Of a stretch of DNA of 64,000 nucleotides, positions 19,745 through 29,413 are shown piece after piece. Each line of letters begins with the position of its first letter. Within the stretch, counting starts at the first letter, position 1. Made by a program: the position numbers and the translations under genes. The stretch is from Prorocentrum cordatum (Eukaryota; Sar; Dinophyceae; Prorocentrales; Prorocentraceae): contig CAUYUJ010014349.1 in the NCBI GenBank assembly GCA_963575745.1, positions 166,001 through 230,000 of the forward strand, in the 5' to 3' direction. The notes beneath the pieces were generated by a model. The model did not search any database and was not told the origin of the DNA. It saw nothing but the letters and a program-made list of their open reading frames with translations.

Positions 19745-19890
19745 TCGTTGTCCGTAAGGGCTTCGCCCCCTGCCGCCGGCCCCCTCTCCTATCACAATGG
19801 GATAGATCAGAGTCGCGTCTGTGCGTCTGGGCGTTGCCTTGGCGCATCTGGGAACATCATGCAGGGGCGGATAGGAATCATCAGCGCATA
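19745..19890 (+). repeat. flanking direct repeat, left copy
   Basis: The copy contains GTAAGGGCTTCGCCCCCTGC then CGCCGGC and CCTCTC, and about 65-100 bp later GGAACATCATGCAGGGGCG. A matching series lies at 21428-21560. The pair brackets a 1.5-kb block of low-complexity and 42-bp repeats. Confidence 0.55.
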
Positions 19891-19959
19891 TTGAGACGTT
19901 GGCGTTATCCTAGTGGCCTTCGGCCCATCCCGTCACCGTGTCTTTGTTGTGGGTCTGAG

Positions 19960-20365
19960 GCCTCTTGTATATGTGTTGGGGTGTCGTTGGGAGCCTGTCG
20001 GGGGCCTCTTGGAGGCGGTTTCGGCGCCACTTGGGGGCCTCTTGGGGCCTCGTGGGGTATCTTTTGGGCCTCTTGGAGGCCTCTTTGGCGCGCCTTGGGC
20101 GCCTCTTGGAGCCTCTTAGGGCTTCCTCGGGGCGTCTCGGGGCTTCTCGGAGCGCTTCTTGGGCCATCTTGGAGCCCTCTCGGGCCGTCTTGGGGCCCTC
20201 TTGGAGGCGTCCTGGGCTGAAAATGCGAGAACCCCGAACTCTGTGAAAAACCTTGTTGTAAAATCGAAGATGTTGGCCTCTTGAGGCTCTCTCCTGAGAC
20301 CTCTTGGAGCGCTCTTGGGGCCCTCTTGGGCCGTTTTGGAACTATCTTCGGGCGCCTCGGAGCAC
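19960..20365 (+). repeat. degenerate GGCCTCTTGGG repeat
   Basis: GGCCTCTTGGAGG, GGCCTCTTGGGGCCTCG and related variants follow each other closely. It is the densest of the four blocks of this motif in the window and runs straight into the 42-bp array. Confidence 0.55.
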
Positions 20366-20369
20366 TCTT

Positions 20370-21335
20370 GGCCTCGGCAATGCGAATATGGTGTACTTTG
20401 CGAGGGTTTATGGCCAGGTGGACGCGAACATTCAATGATTTACGAGGGTGTGTTGCCTCGGGGACACATGACTTAACCAATTTGCGATGGCTTGTGGCCT
20501 CGGCGACGCGGATGTTGCGTAATTTATGAAGGGGTTCTGGCTTCGGGACGCGGCTACTGAGCAAGTTGCAAGGGTTTGTGGCTCCGGAGAAGCGAACACT
20601 GTGTAACTCGCGAGAGAGTTTGATTTTCGGGAGACTGGAGAATTGTTTAATTCACGAGGATGTGCTTCAGGTTTGCTGCCTCGGGGACAACAATTGAATC
20701 ATTTGCGGAGGCTACTGGCCTTGGGGAGGCGAATATTGCATACTTGACAATGGATCGCGGCCTCGGGGGCGCAACTGTTGCGTAATTTACACGGGATCGT
20801 GGCCCCAAAGGCGCGAACGCATCGTAATTTACAAGAGGTCGTTGCCTCGGGGGCGCGAAGATGATGTAATTTACAAGGGGTCGTGGCCTCGGGGGCGCGA
20901 ACGCGGTGTAATTTGCTAGGGATCGTGGCCTGTGGTGCGCGAACGCGGTTTAATTTGCAAGGGATCGTGGCTTCGGGGGCGCGAACGCAATGTAATTTAC
21001 CAGGGGTCGTGGCCTCGGGGGCGCGAGCGTGGCGTAATTTGCGAAAGATCTTGGCCTCAGGGGCGCAACTGTTGCGCAATTGACAACAAGGGATCGTGGC
21101 CTCAGGAACGCAATTCTGGTGTAATTTACAAGCGATCGTGGCCCCAGAGGCGTAAACGTAATGTAATTTACGGGAGATCGTGGTCTTGGGGGTGCGAATG
21201 CAGTATATGTTACAAGGGATCGTAGCTTCGGGGACGCGAATGCGTTGCAATTTGCAAGGGCTCGTGGCCTCAGGGGCGCGAATATAATATAATTTGTTGA
21301 GGATTATGGTTTCGGGAGGGCGAATCTCTAGCACT
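20370..21335 (+). repeat. 42-bp tandem array
   Basis: About 22 units follow TCGTGGCCTCGGGGGCGCGA then ACGCGGTGTAATTTGCAAGG. The regular period is 42 bp, equal to 14 codons. On the minus strand one frame stays open from 21430 to 20699 and gives a 14-residue repeat like CKLHRVRAPEATIP. No family matches this repeat, and frames on the plus strand are open in places too, so I keep it as a repeat. Units toward 20370 are more divergent, as expected for an array renewed from one side. Confidence 0.8.
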
Positions 21336-21427
21336 TTTACGTGTCCCACGGCCCCGCAGGAATTCAGAGAACACGATTCGGGGGTGGTAATTCGTTTTTT
21401 CCGGCTTCCCATCGCGCGAAGTTCCAA

Positions 21428-21560
21428 CAATCCATAAGGGTTTCGCCCCCTGCCGCCGGCTTCCTCTCTCGGATAATGCGCTATGCAAGAGCTATGTCAT
21501 GAGGCTTGGGCGCTGTCGTGAAGCAGTATCGGAACTTCATGCGAGGCCGACTCGTAATGA
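21428..21560 (+). repeat. flanking direct repeat, right copy
   Basis: The copy contains CATAAGGGTTTCGCCCCCTG then CCGCCGGC and CCTCTC, and later GGAACTTCATGCGAGGCCG. It matches 19745-19890 in order and orientation. Confidence 0.55.
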
Positions 21561-21604
21561 GCAAAACCAAAAGATGACCAGAGGGGTTACTACACCTGGC
21601 GATT

Positions 21605-22085
21605 GGTAAGTCGTCGTGACCCAGCCGATCTGCGTGAGGGGTGCCACCGAATTAAAAAAAACGTGACAAGTCCCCAATGTTTTTGGACCATGACCCTACG
21701 GATCCGCGTGAGGGGTGCCACCGAATTTCAGAAATGTGGCAAGTCCCTTATGTGTTTGGACCCTGACCCCGCCGATCTGCGTGAGGGGTGCCAGCAAATT
21801 TCAGAAATGGTGCAAATCCCATGTTTGTACCCTGACCCCGCCGATCTGCGCGAGGGGTGCCACCGAATGTCAGAAATGTGGCAAATCACTTGTGTTTTTG
21901 GACCCTGACCCCGCCGATCTGCGTGAGGGGTGCCAGCAAATTTCAGGAATGTGGCAAATCCGATGTGTTTTTGGACCCTGACCCCGCCGATCTGCGTGAG
22001 GGGTTGCCACCGAATTTGAAAAATTTTTCAAATCCTATGTGTTTTTGAACCCTGACCCCGCCGATCTGCGTGAAGGGTGTCAATT
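21605..22085 (+). repeat. 73-bp tandem array
   Basis: The motif GCCGATCTGCGTGAGGGGTG recurs at about 21625, 21699, 21772, 21841, 21914, 21987 and 22061, mostly 73 bp apart. Each unit then reads CACCGAATTTCAGAAATG and ends near TTTTGGACCCTGACCC. Seven units are present. A 73-bp period cannot keep one frame, so it does not encode a repeat protein. Confidence 0.85.
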
Positions 22086-22178
22086 TTTACCAACCCCAGC
22101 AATTCAGACAACACGCTCAGGGCGTGCTAAATCTGCCCGTTTGGGCCTCCCCCCCCTCGCGCGGTCCATCAACAAGGA

Positions 22179-22420
22179 ACAGTAAGCAGCAAGAAGCAAA
22201 ACTGTAACACTGGAAACTGGAAGCTGCAACTGGCACAGGAAACTGCTGCGAACCTTAGGCCTGCAGCCTGGTGGCCCCACAAGGGAGCCGGCGGATTTAC
22301 AGCAGGAAGCAGAAAAAAGCAGGAGTGTAACATTGGAGACTTGAAACTGGAACCGGTGCAGGGTACTACAACCCTCATCCTCGCAGCCTGATGGCCCCAC
22401 AAGGGGGCCGACGGACTTTA
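22179..22420 (+). repeat. 120-bp tandem duplication
   Basis: Two copies (about 22179-22300 and 22301-22420) share TGTAACACTGGAAACTGGAA-type sequence and end in GGCCCCACAAGGG then a Gly and Cys rich GCCGRCGGA TTT. They are roughly 75 percent alike by eye. No gene is supported. Confidence 0.65.
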
Positions 22421-22479
22421 AGACCTCGGAGTTCCAAGCCCACCCGTGGGGAGTCCGACGACTTTACCAACCGAGGCTG

Positions 22480-22915
22480 CTCCACATCCCCCACTCGAAA
22501 TTCCACAGCCCGTTCATTCCACAACTGTTCACCTCTTCGCCCCAATGCACCCCTCCTCCTCTCCGTATCTTTCTCCTCCCCCCCTCCTCGCTCTCTTCCC
22601 TCCTCTGCCTTCTCTTCCCCTTTATCCCTCTGCCCTCATCGCTAATCCTCCCTTCAGATCCTTCCTCCCTCGTTCCCCCATCTTCTTGGCTCCTCGCTCC
22701 ATTTTCCCTTCTGCCTCCGTCCTCCGCCCTCCCTTCTCCTCGCTCCCCCGCCCTCCCTTCTCCTCCCTCCCTCCACGCAAACATCCTTCCCGCTCTATCC
22801 CGCTCCCCTCCCTCGTCTGCACCGCTCTTCCTCTCCCGTGCCCCTCAACTCCCGCTTCCATCCCGCCAACCTCAATATTTCCTGTCCAACCTCCCGTCCC
22901 CTCTCCTGACATCCT
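22480..22915 (+). repeat. pyrimidine-rich low-complexity stretch
   Basis: The plus strand is dominated by CCTCC, TCCCTC and CTTCC. Apparent long frames here are Pro and Ser strings on one strand and Arg, Glu and Gly strings on the other. Confidence 0.6.
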
Positions 22916-22967
22916 CGCTTCGTGGAAAATCGCAACATGTAGTTTTCGGCAGTTGTCGGCCTCTGGG

Positions 22968-23045
22968 GACCTTTGTCGGGCCCCGGGACCGTCAAACACG
23001 GCTCGGGATGAAAATCCGGTCTTTGGGAAGGGCTCCAGATTTCCG
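22968..23045 (+). repeat. dispersed repeat C, copy 1
   Basis: The copy reads GGGCCCCGGGACCGTCAAAC, then GGCTCGGGATGAAAA and GGTCTTTGGGAAGGGC. Related copies lie at 24310-24385 and 37695-37768 in the same orientation. Confidence 0.6.
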
Positions 23046-23365
23046 GGCCTATGGTAAATCAAAATAGTACCCAGTTCCCCCCCATGTCTTCTCTTCTTTT
23101 GCCCCCCACCATCCACCCACCCACCCAATTTGTCCTGGCGTGCATTCTAGCTAGGCAAACAGGGTGATCCAGCTATGGCGACGAGGGCGCTCTAGGAGGC
23201 CTGCAAAGCACCACTATTTCCCATCACCTTTCATGCTGGAGCCTCGATCCTCCTCCCCCCTCCCTCCCCTTTCCCACCCCTGGCTCCATCCCTCGCTCCG
23301 CGCCTGGCTCCAGAGGGGGAGCGCCAGGACCGCGGGTACCCGGGCCTTTGGAGAGTAGCCACGCT

Positions 23366-23590
23366 GCGGCAGGTTTCACCGCTGTCCACCACGATAGCGC
23401 CCTTCTCCACGGCGACGTTCACCTTCGAGTTCGAGGCCGCGAGCAGGGGGCGAACATACGTCAGCTGTTCTGGCCCCTCCTCCTCCTCCGCCTCCATCTC
23501 CCCCTCGTGCTGCTGGTCTTCGTCTTCGAGCGCGAGCACGGATCGCGTCTCTGGATGTCGATTCATCGTAGCCGTTTCGTCAATTTGGGG
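23366..23590 (-). CDS. possible exon, unknown gene
   Basis: On the minus strand this part of a longer frame reads MNRHPETRSVLALEDEDQQH, then an acidic run, then EQLTYVRPLLAASNSKVNVA and VEKGAIVVDSGE. The second half has a balanced amino acid mix unlike the repeats around it. A possible GT donor follows AGCG near 23376. Upstream on the minus strand lies the GGA/TCC tract, which would be intron. I do not recognise a family. Confidence 0.25.
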
Positions 23591-23620
23591 TATTGTCCAT
23601 CCTGTGTCCCACGTGTTGAT

Positions 23621-23870
23621 GTTGCAAGGAGGGGGAGGAGGAGGAGGAGGAGGAGGAGGAGGAGGAGGAGGAGGATTGGGAGGAGGAGGAGGAGGAGGAG
23701 GAGGATTGGGAGGAGGAGGAGGAGGAGGAGGAGGAAGAGGAGGAGGAGGACGGAGGAGGAGGAGGAAGAGAAGGGGGGAAGGAGGAGGACCAGGAGGTAG
23801 GTGGAGGTTGGAGCGAAGAGAGAGAGGACTCGAGGAGGAGGGTATGAGAGGAGGAAGGAGGATGATGACG
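23621..23870 (+). repeat. (GGA)n tract, interrupted
   Basis: GGA triplets run with few interruptions from 23628 to about 23790, then become degenerate. Purines are on the plus strand. Translations are Gly, Arg or Glu strings and are not genes. Confidence 0.9.
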
Positions 23871-24013
23871 AGTTGCATTCTGCCTGACGCTCCAGCTGTA
23901 CGGCAAAAGGCCGAGCACGTAGAACATTGCACTCTACCAGCCCGTCCCTCCTCTCCTGCCTGAAGCCTGCAGAACCTTGGCGGAAAGAAGGTGGGCCTTT
24001 TCAACATCGAGTG

Positions 24014-24031
24014 AGGCGCGCGCGCGCGCGG
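24014..24031. repeat. alternating GC run
   Basis: An unbroken CG alternation of about 16 bases, a possible Z-DNA former. It lies in otherwise unremarkable sequence. Confidence 0.7.
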
Positions 24032-24309
24032 ATCGCACATTTGAACAACAGACATTGGGATGTCGCATAGACAGATACCTTCGGCTTGCTGCTTGTCCCG
24101 CGATTTCGGTCCTTTTGCTTGTCGGCCCTTCGTCTCCCCGTCGTGAGAAAATAGTGCGGCCAGTGAGTTTCCACGGACAACAAAACACAAACAGTCTTGC
24201 GGGTGGGGGTTAGCGCCGGTCCAAGAAATCCTCGTGGATCTCCGAGCGCTTATGTTAATGTTGTTTCTTGAGTCTTCTAAATTTGTCGTCATGCTAGGCC
24301 CCTTGGAGG

Positions 24310-24385
24310 GCAGTTGCCGGCCGCGGGACAGTCAAATAACGACTCGGGATGAAAGCATGGCCTTGGGAAAAGGGGTCGAAAGGTC
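24310..24385 (+). repeat. dispersed repeat C, copy 2
   Basis: The copy contains GGGACAGTCAAATAACGACT then CGGGATGAAAGCATGGCCTT and GGGAAAAGGG. It is more diverged than the copy at 22968. Confidence 0.5.
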
Positions 24386-25790
24386 CAGGGTCACACGCAC
24401 AGAATAACAAAAGCGGTGGATGTCAAGGTCTGGGGATCACCTATATGTTCCAGTTGTTCCAGTTGGTCTTTTCATTCACGGGCCTCAGCAGGTTCACTGG
24501 TCTGTTTCAAGTGTCTTCCGTTCGATCTCCCAGGCATTCGCCTTCTGACGCACGTTGCTTTAAGCCTTCGCGCGCGCTCCAACTTGGATATGGTCGCATC
24601 CCCGTTCAGTTCAGTCCCAGTCTGACTGTCTTCAGGCGAGTCGTTTGCCGTAGTGCATCCTTCAGTATCTCATGCTGTTGCGCCACGCCAACTGGTGTGG
24701 TATGTGCGATTATTGCCTATTTGTGTTCGCGTTGGCAGCACTAGGCGTTAATTTAGAAGGTGCTAATTGGGCGGAACATGTTTTTGACTCACTCACACCT
24801 ATACATCTTCCCTCCTCATGATTATCGCCCCATCCTTTCCACTCCGTTATTTGCGCCCCCCGGAGGCCCCTAAAACCTAAAGGTCGCAGAAGACTCAGGA
24901 GGTTCGCCGAGGTGTATGGACGCCTCCACGGCTGAACGCAGCTCGAACAATTTGTCAGGACAGGAATTGATTTTGATCAGGCTTTGAGAAGGAGCAGGAG
25001 GAGGTGGCGATCATTACGACGATGGAAGAAACAGTCGCTCCCCGATCGTGCATCGGCAAATGTGCAGCACCATGCAATGACATCCTAGTAGCCACAGGGA
25101 GTGCTGAAGAATACCCGTGCAACGGGCGTCAGGACGAGGACGGCGCCGATGGCTTCTCTCATGCAGCCCCTCAACCCACCAAGCCGTGTGGAGGCAAGGC
25201 TAAGCTCATGAGGCTGCGTCCTGTTGCACCCCTCCGCCGCTGCGATACAGCGCGCAGATACAGGCGAGCATACTTCGAGAAGACACGTGTAGGGCTGTGC
25301 GAGGGGAAATCGACCACCCAATATCTCCCCTCTCGGGCCACCGTTCCCGTTTTGTCTTTATTCTGGCAGTGACACGCCCGCTGGCATCGTGCTTGGAACC
25401 CGTAGGATACCACATGAGGGTGTTTCACAGTGTGGACGAATGGGGCCACAGTTCTCTGTGAGTCCACTACTTGCCTTCGGATCCAGCCTTGCCTGGACCA
25501 GCTCAGATGTTTTCAGAACAGCACTTCCTTGGTTTAGCACAGCCCAGAACAGCACATTACAGCGCATTAGCATAGTTTTGGGCTTCGCGATGCGTGGGTG
25601 AATTTGATTCGGCGGCTTTGCTCGGCTTGCATCGGATTAGCCTGTCCTTACTTCGCCTCTCCTTGGCTCAGCTATGGGTGGACTCAAGAAGGCTCCTAAA
25701 CCATGTGAGATTCAAACCCTCTCAACCGTAGGCATCGCTTCCGGAGCAAACCGACCTGAGGCTCCAGAAACGAAGTCCGTTGATTTGGAG
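24386..25790. other. no supported gene
   Basis: This is unique-looking sequence of mixed composition. Frames of 60-130 codons exist on both strands, but none shows a motif or splice context that I can defend. Confidence 0.25.
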
Positions 25791-25794
25791 AGCA

Positions 25795-25925
25795 GGTTGT
25801 GGGGGGGCAGGAGGCGGCGGACGAGGAGGATGAGCAGCAGCAGCAGCAGGTGTACGAGAGGGAGGGGCAGACGATCTTCCCTTCTGACCTCCGGCGCGCA
25901 GGCGTACGCGTCCGTCGGGGGTCGC
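25795..25925 (+). CDS. possible exon, unknown gene
   Basis: One plus-strand frame reads GGQEAADEEDEQQQQQVYER then EGQTIFPSDLRRAG, an acidic and Gln-rich segment followed by a more ordinary one. The shift to normal composition suggests an exon, but the Gln and Ser runs come from an AGC microsatellite and the limits cannot be set. The downstream frame with ASVGGRAINLACLQERG could be an alternative. It lies upstream of the CTTCTCAGAAG cluster. Confidence 0.2.
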
Positions 25926-25999
25926 GCCATCAACCTCGCGTGCCTGCAGGAGAGGGGCGCAGGAAAGAAACCACCATCACCGAGCCTCCCCGGGCTCCT

Positions 26000-26152
26000 C
26001 TTGGCGGCGCGCCTGGCGGGGAAGGTACAAGGGGCGGGCCTTCTCAGAAGGCTCGGAAGGCCCCCGGCCTTTTGAGAAGATCTGCCAGACTTTCCCAGAA
26101 GACACCAAGACGTGTTCTGAGAAGCCCCGCCGCCTGCGGAGAAGACCTGCCC
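26000..26152. repeat. CTTCTCAGAAG cluster, inverted relative to 14.9 kb
   Basis: CGGGCCTTCTCAGAAGG occurs at 26034-26050, followed by GGCCTTTTGAGAAG, TTTCCCAGAAG and GTTCTGAGAAG. The left flank GGCGGGGAAGG then GGGGCGGGCC matches the reverse complement of 15041-15070, so the cluster belongs to a dispersed element and is more than isolated short motifs. Confidence 0.6.
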
Positions 26153-26584
26153 CACTCACTCGCCCCCGTGCGCGTCGCCGACTCTTGCCGCCCAGAACTC
26201 AGCGGATGCGGCCTCCTGGCCTGACCCTGCGCCGACGTCCGAGACTCCGATCCGAGTCGATTCTGTTTCGATGGTTTCCGATGTCGATTCGCATTATTGG
26301 AGAGGCCTGACGGCCGGTGCCGCCGACCCTGATCGAAGTCGGGGCTCAAGATACGGGGGTCAATGCAAACGGGGGTTAGCCAGGGCACAGAATCCTGCAG
26401 GATCCTGCGAAGACCCCCTCTGGTTGACCCGGGTTAGCGAGCCGCTCGTGGCCCCGAGGCTGCCGAACAGATTGGCTGACCCTGGTTTGCGAAGACCTGC
26501 GTTGCATTTTTTTTGTTCCTACATTGCAGTTGTTGGTTTCTTGCTGACCCGGGTCTGGATTGACCCGGGTCAGAAGATCCCCGA
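26153..26584. other. no supported gene
   Basis: The sequence includes three GACCCGGGTTA/GACCCGGGTC variants near 26430, 26547 and 26565. Otherwise I see no repeat, gene or RNA. Confidence 0.25.
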
Positions 26585-26594
26585 CGAAGGGGCT

Positions 26595-27445
26595 AGGAGG
26601 GGGAGGAGGAAGCGAAGGAGGAGGAGGAGGAAGAGGAGGAGGACGAGGAGGAGGAAGAGAACAGGGACGAGCACGAGGACGAGGAGGAGGAGGGGGAGGA
26701 GGGTGCAGGAGCAGGAGGAGGAGGAGGAGGACGAGGAGGTGCAGGAGCAGGAGGAGGAGGACGAGCTGGGAGGAGGTGCGAGATGGAGGGAGGAGGAGGA
26801 GGAGGAGGAGGAGGAGGAGGAGGAGGAGGAGGAGGAGTTGGAGGAGTTGGAGGAGTTGGAGGAGCAGGAGGAGCAGGAGGAGGAGGAGCAGGAGCAGGAG
26901 GAGCAGGAGGATCAGGAGGTGGAGCAGGACAAGGAGGAGGAGGAGGAGGAGGAGGGGGACGAGGAGGAGGAAGGTGCTTGATGAGGAGGAGGAGGAGCAG
27001 GAGAAGGAGGAGGAGGTGAGGAGCAGGAGGGAGAAGAGGAGGAGGAGGACGAGGAGGAGGAGGAGGAGGACGGAGGAGAAGGGGTAGGAGAAGGAGGAGG
27101 ATGAGCAGGAAGAAGAGGGGAAGGAAGGAAGAGGTGGAGGAATTGAAGGAGGAGGAGGTGGAGGAGGAAGAGGAGGAGGAGGAGAAGAGAAGGAGGAGGA
27201 GGAGGATGAGCAGGAGGAACAAGGTGAGGAGGAGAAAGGAGGACGGGAGGAGGAGGAGGAGGAGGAGGAGGAGGAGGAGGAGAAGGTGAGAAAGAGCAGG
27301 AGTAGAAGAAGAGGAGAAAGGGGATGATGATGAGTAGGATGAAGAGAAGGAGGAGGGGGGGGAGGAGCAGGAGGAGCAGGATGAGGAGAAGGAGGAGGAG
27401 GAGGAGGAGGAGGAGGAGGAGGAGGAGGGGGAGGAGGATGAGGAC
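26595..27445 (+). repeat. long (GGA)n tract
   Basis: About 850 bp of purine-rich plus strand, mainly GGA with AGC, GAC and GTT interruptions. Long frames on both strands (Pro, Leu or Ser strings on the minus strand) are by-products. A tract of this length can form triplex DNA. Confidence 0.95.
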
Positions 27446-27489
27446 GAGAACCTCCTCGCGACGCCCTCCGAGCTTTCTCGAAGGCTGCG

Positions 27490-27612
27490 GGGGGAGTCGG
27501 ATCTGGGGGGGGGGAGCCCCGGGACCCCCCCGGGACCCCCGGGGTTCGCCCCCCCCCCCCACCCCCCCCACTGGGGAAGGGAAAAGGGAAGTGGCTTCCC
27601 TTCGAAGCATTG
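27490..27612. repeat. G-run and C-run block with inverted repeat
   Basis: Runs of 11 G and up to 13 C lie close together (27507-27570), then GGGAAGGGAAAAGGGAAG and GGCTTCCCTTCGAA. The last part recurs at 47700-47738 with a similar C-rich neighbour. Confidence 0.55.
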
Positions 27613-27837
27613 ATTGCTGACGGAGAGCGGGGGACACGGTGAGTGGAAGTTGGATGCGGCCAGAGAAAGTCGAGCAGGAAAGAACGCACGACGCGAACGG
27701 AGAAGCCCCTCACACACGACGACAGGGTCGGCGGGCGGATTTTCTTAACCGCCATCTTACAGTATGTGTCCACCCAGAGTGGGCCCCAAGCGGAGCGACT
27801 TGATACACGAGTTCGACGGCGCGGACATTGTCCCGCC

Positions 27838-27990
27838 AGTTTTTCGTGTAAGGTCCCACGTAAGCGCTCTTTGTTTCACGAGGTGTCCCGCGCGAGCGAC
27901 TTGCGTAAGTCGCCGCGTCATGTCGCCATGCCTGCATACGTGGGACCACCTTAATTTTGTCGCTGAACTGGGCACGTCTAGGTTGCATGC
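27838..27990 (+). repeat. dispersed repeat D, copy 1
   Basis: It contains GTAAGGTCCCACGTAAGCGC, later GCGTAAGTCGCCGCGTCA and GTCGCCATG, and then TTTTGTCGCTGAA. The same series occurs at 39790-39955 directly after repeat A. Confidence 0.55.
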
Positions 27991-28074
27991 CTTCAACGTC
28001 ACCATTATCTATGACGTGGCTCGCCGATGGTCTTGACCCCCTCGCCCGGGCTTATTTCATGACTTACATGAGTG

Positions 28075-28335
28075 TGTCGGGTTTTCGCCACGTTGCCGCC
28101 CATGCCGCCTCACGGCCTCGTGCTTTCGGGGGGTATGTCGGGTTTGGGCCACGTTGCCGCCCGTGCCTCCTCGCGGGCGCCTCGTGGGCTCCCTGGGCTG
28201 GGTGGGTAAGTCGGGTGTTTGCCACGTTGTTGCCCGTGCCGCCTCGTGGGCGCTTCGTGGGCGCCTCGCGCGTTGGTGGCATTTCGGGTTTTCGCCACGG
28301 TTGCCGCCCGTGCCGCCTCGTGGGCTCGTGGGCGC
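28075..28335 (+). repeat. 60-80-bp tandem repeat, four units
   Basis: GTCGGGTTTTCGCCACGTTG and close variants begin units at about 28078, 28139, 28207 and 28286, each continuing CCGCCCGTGCCGCCTCGTGG. Spacing varies from 61 to 79 bp because of internal GGGCGCCTCGTGG gains. Confidence 0.7.
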
Positions 28336-28339
28336 CCCG

Positions 28340-28485
28340 TGCTCTGAGCTTACACGACATAGCTCCCACCACGTAGCTTAAACCGCATGGACTACACACC
28401 AGGGCGTACATCACACAGCTTGTACGGTATAGCTGCCACCTCCACATACACATCAATCAGTTTGCATCGCAGAGCGTTTACATTC
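28340..28485 (-). repeat. GTGGTGTAAGC repeat, reverse orientation
   Basis: The reverse complement reads TTTAAGCTACGTGGTGGGAG, CTATGTCGTGTAAGC and similar variants, matching 15880-16085 and 43005-43290. Confidence 0.5.
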
Positions 28486-28610
28486 ATTGTGCAATAACGT
28501 GCGGCGGGGTCCACGCTGGCTAACATTGCAGACTGTGTTGTTCCCCGCACCCTAAGTGGGGTTATTGCTTTCTCCGGAGTTCCCGCACATGAACCCACCT
28601 ACCCACACAC

Positions 28611-28855
28611 TTGCACACTGCATCATCGTCATCAGCAGTATCAGCATCAGCATCAGCACCATCAACAACATCACCATCACCACCACCATCGTATGGCGTT
28701 GATATTAAACAGATGCAAGCACCTTCATGCCCACCATCATCATCAATGTCATCTTCTCCATTGCCGACATCTTCAACTTGCGATCACGATCACCATGCTC
28801 CAGCGATCATCTGCCATCACCATCGTCATCGCCTTCACATGCACTCACACGCACC
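28611..28855 (+). repeat. CAT/ATC microsatellite, degenerate
   Basis: CATCATCGTCATCAGCA and later CACCATCACCACC-type triplets dominate. It ends about 20 bp before the spliced-leader copy and is the insertion-side flank of the retrogene. Confidence 0.75.
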
Positions 28856-28875
28856 AACACATATATCTTTAGGAG

Positions 28876-28896
28876 CCGTAGCCATTTTGGCTCAAG
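28876..28896 (+). other. dinoflagellate spliced-leader relic (DinoSL)
   Basis: The bases match the 3' 21 nt of the conserved 22-nt dinoflagellate spliced leader without a mismatch; the core GTAGCCATTTTGGCTCAA is intact, and the preceding G is allowed at the first, variable position. The leader is normally joined to mRNA by trans-splicing from a separate RNA. Here it is followed by CTTCCG, not by the GT donor needed in a leader RNA gene. It therefore marks the 5' end of an mRNA copy that was reverse transcribed and reinserted (known in dinoflagellates from recycled cDNAs). The gene at 29078-30361 lies in the same orientation just downstream. Confidence 0.92.
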
Positions 28897-29077
28897 CTTC
28901 CGCAGTTGGTTGCAACTTGGAAGTCGCTGGCGACCCCGCCCTCTGCAAGCATCGGGATGGGTTGCTGCATGGCGTCCTGCCGGTCGCAGGCTGGGGCATT
29001 GTCAGCTCGCCAGGCACTGGGAGAGTTGCGGCGGCCTGGAGCTCGACCCCGTGCTCGGCAGTGGAGCGGTCGTCCTG

Positions 29078-29413
29078 ATGGAAGCAGAGTGGATGGTGAG
29101 GCGAGCGCGCACTGGCGGCGTCCTCGAGCCGCGCCAGGCGTTGCTGCCGACGGCCTCCATGCCCCACAGCGCCGTCAAGGCCGCCACGCCTCGAATTAAA
29201 TTGTTTCCGTTGCTGCACATCGCGTGCATATCACACTGCTGGCTGCAGGCGAACCACCCGGATCCACGCGGGCACAACCTGCGCTTTTTGGGCCAGGCCC
29301 TGCAGCTGCTGTCGACCGATGGGTTCTCCGCGTTCAGGGGCCGCTGGAGTGTATTTATGGACTTCGGCTGCATCCATCAAAACTGTAGGGACCGCGAGGG
29401 CGTTCCCCACTAG
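29078..29413 (+). pseudogene. retrogene N-terminal half: sensor-like domain before TAG
   Basis: I start at the first in-frame ATG after the spliced leader (MEAEWMVRRARTG); the true start could be earlier after a frameshift, since another frame at 28905-29000 also looks protein-like. The segment contains ISHCWLQANHPDPRGHNLRF and VFMDFGCIHQNCRDREG. Aromatic-Ser-His-x-Trp followed by a hydrophobic Asp-x-x-Cys-x-x-Gln block resembles heterokaryon-incompatibility (HET) type or TIR-like domains, and in dinoflagellates I recall this HPDP block being followed by leucine-rich repeats. TAG at 29411-29413 interrupts, and the same frame continues open to 30361. No intron is needed, as expected for a retrogene. 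Confidence 0.6.

Noticed and set aside
26376-27773. Very long open frames on the minus strand (over 350 codons)
   Set aside because: They are Pro, Ser and Leu strings produced by the GGA tract. Several frames are open at once and none has a domain.
28876-28896. Spliced-leader RNA gene
   Set aside because: A leader RNA gene needs a GT donor right after the leader and an Sm-type site; the next bases are CTTCCG and no such site follows.
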